From positions 22,371 through 86,370 of the forward strand of contig JAMYHX010000141.1 in the NCBI GenBank assembly GCA_025529335.1: a DNA stretch of 64,000 bases, in the 5' to 3' direction. Position 1 is the first letter of the stretch. The number at the start of each line of letters is the position of its first letter. This DNA is from Rhizopus sp. PT2906 (taxonomy: Eukaryota > Mucoromycota > Mucoromycetes > Mucorales > Rhizopodaceae). Shown piece after piece: positions 58,143 to 64,000 of the stretch. The position numbers and the translations under genes are program-made. Below the pieces are notes generated by a model. The model worked only from the letters and a program-made list of their open reading frames with translations, did no database searches and was not told the DNA's origin.

Positions 58143-59952
58143 TTAAGCCTTTGCGCTCAAAGCCAAAATAGCTTCTTCCACACGCTGTCCATATTCAGGA
58201 TCAGCACGCTTAAAGTGAGCGATTTGACGTTCTTGAATGTGCTTCTTGGCATTCTTCAAATGACCAGCAATGTTATTGACCAGATCTGTCTTTTCTTCAG
58301 CAGACATAAGACGGTACAAGTCACCAGCTTGGACAAAGTCATCGTCTGTTAATTGATAACTGTGACGGCCAGTGGCACCTTCGAGCTCCTCAGCAGTAAA
58401 GGTTGTGGCAGCAACGTTTGTCTGATAAGGGCCGCCAAAGGAGTTGGGTTCATAGTTGGGAGCAGAACCTCCGTTACCAAGCACTGTGTGATGTTAGCTT
58501 CATATTTTCATTACATAACATCTACGTGAACTTACCAGCCATTTGACCATCACGCTGATGGTTGGCGACACGGTTTTGAGGTTGGTTAATGGGGATTTGA
58601 GCATAATTAGCGCCAAGACGGTGACGGTGGGTATCAGGGTAAGAGAAGAGACGACCTTGGAGCATACGATCGGGAGTGATATCAATACCAGGAACGATGT
58701 GAGAAGGAGAAAATGCGGCTTGTTCCGTTTCGGCAAAGTAGTTTTCTGGGTTGCGGTTCAAGGTCAATTTACCAACAGGGTGAAGGGGATAGTCCTGGTA
58801 TATAATATAAGCAATCGAGTAGGATAGGGGAATGCTTTGCTTACCTTGTGTGACCAGACTTTGGTGACATCGAATGGGTTGAAACGGTACTTCTTTGCAT
58901 CTTCAGGATTCATGACTTGGATGTATACAGACCATGAGGGATACTCCCCACGTTCGATCGAGTTGAAAAGATCACGCGTTGCGTAATCAGGATCGGTACC
59001 AGCCAATTCAGCAGCCTTACTTGCCTTTAAGTTTTTGATACCTTGGTCTGTCTTAAAATGCCACTTGACGTACTTGAATTCACCTCTTTCGTTGACTAAC
59101 TTGAGTGTGTGTGAAGAATATCCGTTCAGATGACGATAACCATCAGGCGTGCCTCTGTTGGAAAAGAGAATAGTGACCTGGTGGATGGACTCTGGGACAA
59201 GAGAAAGAAAATCCCAAAAGGCATCAGGATCGGCTATATTGGTTTGAGGATTTCTCTTTTGAGTGTGAATAAAGTCTAAAGAGCATAAAGTTAGGTAACC
59301 TTTCTGCATGATTTTCTTTTTCTCATTCTGTACCTGGGAATTTGGATGGATCACGGATAAAGAAAACAGGCGTGTTGTTACCAACCATGTCCCAGTTACC
59401 CTCTTCAGTATAAAACTTGACGGCAAAACCACGAGGGTCTCTAGCAGTATCAGCACTACCCTTTTCACCGCCAACAGTTGAGAATCGAAGGAACACTGGT
59501 GTCTTTTTACCAATGTGGCTCAAGAATTTTGCCTTTGTAAGGTGGGTGATGTCATGAGTAACCTCTACAGGAAGACAGTGTCAGGGGGGAGATGAACGAT
59601 TTCAATTAATTCAATCTTACCAAATACACCATGAGCACCAGCGCCTTTAGCATGAACGACACGTTCAGGAATACGCTCTCTGTCAAAGTGAGCTTTTTAA
59701 AATAAACTGTCAGCATAAACATCCAAATATAGAAATGTGGGACAAATGATGCACATTTGCATGGTTCAAAATCTTACCAAGTTTATCAATTAAATGGAAA
59801 TCTTGAAGAAGACTAAGGGACGATGTCAGTACACAATATGCATGGATAATAGTCATCATCACTTACACAGGACCCCAATAGCCAGCAGTTTGAGATGTCT
59901 GATTGTTTTCAACTGGGTTTCCGTTGGATGTAGTCAATACGTTCTTGGACAT
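58143..59952 (-). CDS. Heme catalase, small-subunit type
   Basis: Seven exons, minus strand: 59952-59867, 59812-59778, 59692-59621, 59564-59334, 59275-58845, 58794-58536, 58483-58143; 484 residues. Active-site His in RIPERVVHAKGAGAHGVFE; distal Asn in GNWDMVGNNTPVFFIRD; proximal heme ligand Tyr in GRLFSYPDTHRHRLGANY. It disproportionates hydrogen peroxide. The length (clade 3, small subunit) fits peroxisomal or cytosolic catalases. The C-terminal residues (ILALSAKA) do not form a canonical SKL; a weak PTS1-like SAKA end makes peroxisomal import uncertain. The short exon 2 (35 nt) codes LLQDFHLIDKL, a conserved segment. Confidence 0.95.
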
Positions 59953-60051
59953 TTTTTTATTTTAAAAAAGAGAGAAGGGAAGTAAAGGCAATTCAACTGA
60001 TTTAAAAAGAAATGGAAGAAAAGAAAAGGTTGTGAAGCGTTGGTTGTTCCT

Positions 60052-60058
60052 TTTTATA
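60052..60058 (-). promoter_or_regulatory. TATA box of the catalase gene (candidate)
   Basis: On the minus strand TATAAAA lies about 100 bp upstream of the catalase ATG at 59952. It is followed by a T/C-rich leader, which reads as a purine-rich run on the plus strand. The spacing fits a normal fungal TATA-start-leader arrangement. Confidence 0.5.
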
Positions 60059-60193
60059 CCTTTCAATTCTTTTTGGGGAAAGGGTGTGAAATAATTTCAG
60101 TCATGAGCGGGTAAACAACAAGCTTTGTAATAATGGCCAATCAATTTGCAAATATACTCTAGTGACACGCTAAAGAAGGGGCAGTCTATATTT

Positions 60194-60377
60194 ACTAAGT
60201 TAGACATGAAAATACAAAATAGGAAATATGATTTGTTATTATCTTCATTTTATTAAAGGTCAGCGAAATACAAAATACAATAAAATTTTTCTACAAGTAT
60301 ACAATTGATCTTCTTTAAGCGAAGGTAAGAGATAGGAAATCATATTTCTTATTTTGTATTTTCATGCCTAACCTAGT
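60194..60377. repeat. 184-bp element with 41-bp terminal inverted repeats (MITE-like)
   Basis: Left arm 60194-60234 and right arm 60337-60377 are inverted copies matching at 38 of 41 positions (mismatches only at arm positions 5, 11 and 29). The core of each arm reads CATGAAAATACAAAATA. The 102-bp centre is non-coding. A partial third copy (AAATACAAAATACAAAATATGATTT-like) lies in direct orientation at about 60424-60448. The structure suggests a miniature inverted-repeat transposable element or the termini of a larger one. Confidence 0.72.
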
Positions 60378-60476
60378 AATTCAAGTGTCGAAACAAATTC
60401 TACTTGAATTGGTGGAAACACTCAAATACAAAATACAAAATATGATTTGCTGATCCAGAGAAATAGTCTACTTGGT

Positions 60477-60839
60477 TCAATCGTATGTCATATTATCTTC
60501 CGCATCAAAGAGCTGGTCGTCATCTTCATCAGCAGCATCGTCAATATCAATCAGCGTGTTGGAGAAATCGAATTGAGAGAGATGTTCACGGCGATGGTGA
60601 TTTTCAAAGACAGCGGAGGAAGACCAGTTGCCCATGGCGACAATATCATCTTTAGGAATACCTGCTTTAAGAGTGAGAGATGAAGCGATGGACCGAAGAG
60701 AAATATGTGGCTCTGTTGTGGATATTCTAACAAGCTTGCCGATCCAACGTTGAATAGTACGAACACTGAGCGGCTTGAGCGGAGCGTAAGAGTGCAGAAA
60801 CAGTGTATCAGGAGAGTCAGAAGGGCGATGATTGCTCAA
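60477..60839 (-). mobile_element. C-terminal fragment of a tyrosine-recombinase-like transposon protein
   Basis: Minus-strand frame of 120 codons. LSVRTIQRWIGKLVRISTTE and HISLRSIASSLTLKAGIPKD match the C-terminal catalytic half of eukaryotic tyrosine recombinases (box II Arg in the SLRSIASS helix). VFENHHRREHLSQFDFSNTL is where the nucleophile Tyr normally lies; here the likely position is His (HHRREHL). It ends in a stop after an acidic tail. N-terminal parts are missing, so it is a truncated relic. The same broad family appears at 27600-28606. Confidence 0.68.
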
Positions 60840-60859
60840 GGCAAGGGATCAAATAGTTA

Positions 60860-61695
60860 TATTCATAGAAAGTTACAAGAGTTTCATTTTGTCAAGAAGC
60901 TGAACACAAGCAAATACATATCATTAAAGGAAAACGCACTGACTGCTATGAATTCCAACAAGACTTTGGAAATAACAAGCAAACTGAAGAACATTGATAA
61001 AAAGGATATTGATGCTGTTCAACACTTTATGAAAACAGTACAAGCAAGAATTTAAGACACGGCCTTCATGCCTCTCAAGTACATTGACCCTCGAGAATCA
61101 AGGTACTTTTCTTTACTTCCCTTGTACAAGATTGATGCCAACCTTTCTGGAAGCTTGCCAAACAATGTGACAACAAGATCAAACCAGGTCAAAAGAATGA
61201 TAATGACTTAACTTTATGGTACTTTAATGTCTTTGATTTTTCAAAAATAGGCTACAAGGCGCTTGGAAGCTTAATTTCACGTTCCAAAAAGCTTACGTAC
61301 GTATGCTTACATGGCTTTTATTTTTGGTCTAAACAAATGTTGTCATTGTAGAAATGTGATCACCAAACGAAAATGCAGACAATCCAACCGGGGGGACCGA
61401 ATTTGTTTCGGTTGACGAGTACTTAACAAGTCAGATATATAAAAAGTGCAAATCCAAACAATTAAATAGCATCTCAATTACTGGATCAAAGCAAAGAGCA
61501 CATTCTGTCCTCAAGTATGAATCTTGTGGTACGGTTTGGAATCGCGATATGAACAGTGCATTAAATGTATATGGTATCTTTGTTTACAAATCAAAACACG
61601 ACAATGAAAGTCCTCCCTCCTTCAGAAGACTAATGGTGCTCCTTGGATTTAATGCGCTGTCCATAACGGTAGTGTATTCCTTAACGCCTCGATAA
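60860..61695 (+). pseudogene. Decayed Fanzor (TnpB-like, RuvC-type) nuclease remnant
   Basis: The best part is 61405-61695: VSVDEYLTSQIYKKC, then AHSVLKYESCGTVWNRDMNS and ALNVYGIFVYKSKHD. This matches the C-terminal zinc-finger and RuvC-III block of Fanzor/TnpB proteins (VDExxTS, CxxC ... CxxC, WNRDVNAA). Two of the four expected zinc Cys are Tyr here (KYESC and QIYKKC). Upstream (60860-61370) short blocks occur in changing frames with stops, so no continuous gene exists. Fanzors are RNA-guided nucleases captured by eukaryotic transposons. This copy is dead. Confidence 0.65.
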
Positions 61696-62237
61696 GTATA
61701 AAATGAACAATATGTTATTCATTATTCATTAGTCTTCTAGTTATGACTGTATAATCTGAAATTTCATGCTTATTTTAAAAAGCAATTTAAATAAAGAATA
61801 ATTTCACACAACCATAAATATAAGGTATATGAAGCAAAAAGTTCTTTGACATATCATTGTATAAAAAACAATTGGCTTGCTACATATCAAGTATATATGC
61901 GCCCTATTCCCCTATTGTTTACCTTTTTACTTTCTTTATTTCCTAGTTTCTCAGATGCAGAATAATCCTAGTAGACATACAAACCACAATAACTATTGCG
62001 AATATTTGTGATTATAGTGAATGAAGCACGTCTGTTCGAGTCATATTCATTTCATTATTCACACTTTGAAAGACAGAGCTGTTGCATGTACTATTGTCAA
62101 GAATGAACACTTCCTATTGGCTAAAATCATGAATAGGATAAAGTTTGGAGCTGCGTGTGCCTGGAAACGACAAAAAACAGCAAACGATGGGCAATAAATA
62201 GGACCTCAAGTTTTTCTCTTTTTACGATGAATAAATC
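61696..62237. other. Spacer/promoter before the P450 gene
   Basis: About 540 bp, AT-rich. Nothing coding seen. A CGTGTGCCTGG stretch and a T-rich leader (62208-62222) precede the P450 start. Confidence 0.4.
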
Positions 62238-64000
62238 ATGATACAAGGGATCTATAGCTACTTGATCATCTTTAGTTTTGTCTCAATAACGTATATCTGG
62301 ATCTACACCCGACGAAGGTACAGATCAAGATCACTCGCTTTGGCTCCACTTGCTCCCACACCTCATTTTGTAACAAAGTACTTTGGTCTAGTGCCTCCTC
62401 CATCTACTTCTGAGAAGACAGACGAAATTTCCAAGTTTCTGATCCGTGCTGGACAGGATCCCAAGTATTCTCCCGTTAGTGTCTGCTGGACTATCACGGG
62501 AAAGCCTCTGGTGATCGTGAGCACATTAAAGGGTATAAAAGATGTTTTGATAACCGGTCAACACAAGTCGAAGAATGAATTACCTAAAGTGCAGCGAGGT
62601 GATCTGATCCGATTGATTCACAACCTAGTGTTTGGTGGTAAAAATTTGAACAACACTATTGGAGAGGCAAGTAGGAAAAGAGGAGATGAAATTCAAAAGG
62701 GAACATTGACTCATATATTTGATTTGTAGGAGTGGCGTTGGAGACGTCATGTCCTTTTACCACCGTTTCAATTAAAGCAGCTTGTACCTAAATTACTCCC
62801 ATATGTAACAAGACGTGTGAATGATCTGATGGAACTATTTGCAAAACATGCTGAAGAAGGAAGCGCTGCTGAACTTGACAGCTATTTTATGGACACAACA
62901 ATGGATGTCATCAATTATTATCTATATGGCAGGCATGATCTTAACTATGACTTGGTTGGGGGAAGAACAAATCTCAAGGTGAGTAAAGAGCAAAGTACAG
63001 TTCCCTAAATCTCATTCTTTTTATCCCAGTTTATTCACGGGCATCTTGGCTTTGGCTTTCAATCACTCAAGGCATGGCTACCTTTTGGTATCAACAAGAC
63101 TGACTGGGGACAGAAGAGCTACAAGCCGGCTCGCGAACAACTCAAGACATTTATTCGAGATTCATTAAAGTATGCTCTACAAGATTATCATTATGATCTG
63201 AAGAAATTCAAAGAAGAAGGTATACCACCAAAGGATCGCACCTATCGATCCGTTGCTGCATGTGCCTTTGCCAGCGGTCGTTACGGTGAAGACCATGTTG
63301 ATCTGGTCAATGATTTACTTGCGCTTACCTTTGCAGGCTATGATACTACAGCTCATACGCTTGCCTTTACATTTGCAGAGCTCGCCCAGAATCCTCAGCT
63401 ACAAGAAGACCTGTTTAACCAAGTGCGTCAAGTCTTGGGTCCTCCGCCCATCGATCCAGACACAATCACGACTGAGAAGCTAGCCAAGATGCCTTTGGTT
63501 ACCGCTGTCTACAAGGAAACTCTGCGAAAGTACCCAGCTGTTGTCTTTATCCCTGTTCATGTCAATCGTGATATCCTTGTCGATGGTGTTGTTGTACCCG
63601 GAGACTCAGAGATATGGTGTAACGTGAGAGGTGTCCAAATGAACCCTAGGATCTTTCCTGATCCTGACAAGTTTGACCCCACGCGTTGGTTGCGGCCTGA
63701 ACATAAAGAAAGCGAAGATCACTCTTTTGATACATTCAAGCCACCGTCGACCTCAGCAGACCTTATCACTCCAAGCAATCAGTATGATTTCCCCGATATC
63801 GCATTTACCCTTGGTCAACATTCATGCTTGGGGAAGAATTTGGCAATCCTTGAACTCAGATTGATCATCGCTTCTACTGTCAATCAATTCACTTTTCACT
63901 TGAAAGAAGGATGTCACATTGACACCAAAGTGGTTCTTACTACAAAACCTCGTCATGGTGTCTGGACTTATTTCAAGAAAAGAGTAAACGATGTTGTTCA
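62238..64000 (+). CDS. Cytochrome P450 monooxygenase (right end truncated by the window)
   Basis: Exons 62238-62666, 62730-62978, 63030 to beyond 64000; at least 549 residues visible, open at the edge. N-terminal membrane anchor (YLIIFSFVSITYIWIY). I-helix oxygen-binding motif AGYDTTA, K-helix ExxR in YKETLRKYP, PERF-like FDPTRWLRP, and heme loop FTLGQHSCLGKNLA with the Cys thiolate ligand. It is an ER-anchored oxidase acting with a P450 reductase. The substrate is unknown. The first intron (62667-62729) uses a GC donor with an otherwise perfect GCAAGT consensus; its 63 nt would add 21 residues (no in-frame stop except the final TAG) if retained, in a conserved region. Confidence 0.93.

Overview
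The window is nuclear DNA from a filamentous fungus, most likely an early-diverging Mucoromycota/Mucorales species. The genes are AT-rich and split by many short introns (mostly 45-65 nt, GT...AG). Spacers are full of homopolymers and microsatellites. The gene set fits this group: Leu5-like carrier, PTM1-type Golgi membrane protein, Spb4, Pex14, GH18 chitinase with CBM19, cellular RNA-dependent RNA polymerase, and remnants of Ndc10/GCR1-type tyrosine recombinases and a Fanzor (TnpB-like) protein. I resolved about 30 protein-coding genes and gave exon coordinates wherever reading frame and splice phase agreed. All calls come from reading the sequence; no database search was possible.

Layout. 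1-100: truncated gene leaving on the left. 1.7-7.5 kb: bHLH factor, small membrane protein, AP180/CALM clathrin adaptor, TLC-domain membrane protein. 7.8-10.8 kb: SPRY-RING protein (copy A), small membrane protein with PSAP and PPPY motifs, PRL-type phosphatase. 12.0-16.9 kb: anillin-like C2/PH protein head-to-head with ER GH47 mannosidase, then a CoA-type mitochondrial carrier. 18.6-26.8 kb: homeobox factor, FHA-kinase (Chk2/Rad53 type), Spb4 helicase, proteasome chaperone PAC3, tiny membrane protein. 27.0-28.6 kb: transposon graveyard (Tc1-type DDE end and tyrosine-recombinase remnant). 29.1-36.5 kb: mitochondrial PPR protein, Pex14, LYAR-like nucleolar zinc-finger protein, SPRY-RING copy B. 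37.0-45.8 kb: PTM1/GPR107-like protein, RdRP with N-terminal RRM, and divergently from it a GRF-finger SNF2 protein with degenerate ATPase motifs. 45.8-52 kb: GH18 chitinase, Zn2Cys6 factor, Rtc5-like TLDc protein. 52-54.6 kb: gene-poor. 54.6-60 kb: PTR2 peptide transporter, old yellow enzyme, catalase. 60.2-61.7 kb: 184-bp inverted-repeat element, tyrosine-recombinase fragment, decayed Fanzor remnant. 62.2-64.0 kb: cytochrome P450 running off the right edge.

Functional themes. Membrane traffic (AP180, PSAP/PPPY protein, PTM1), RNA biology and silencing (RdRP plus divergent GRF/SNF2 pseudo-ATPase, Spb4, LYAR), redox and nutrient genes (catalase, old yellow enzyme, PTR2, P450). The most interesting signals are: the RdRP with DADED in place of DxDGD beside a catalytically broken GRF-SNF2 protein; two SPRY-RING paralogues sharing loss of one RING zinc ligand; the Fanzor relic next to a near-perfect 41-bp inverted repeat; and the PSAP/PPPY membrane protein.
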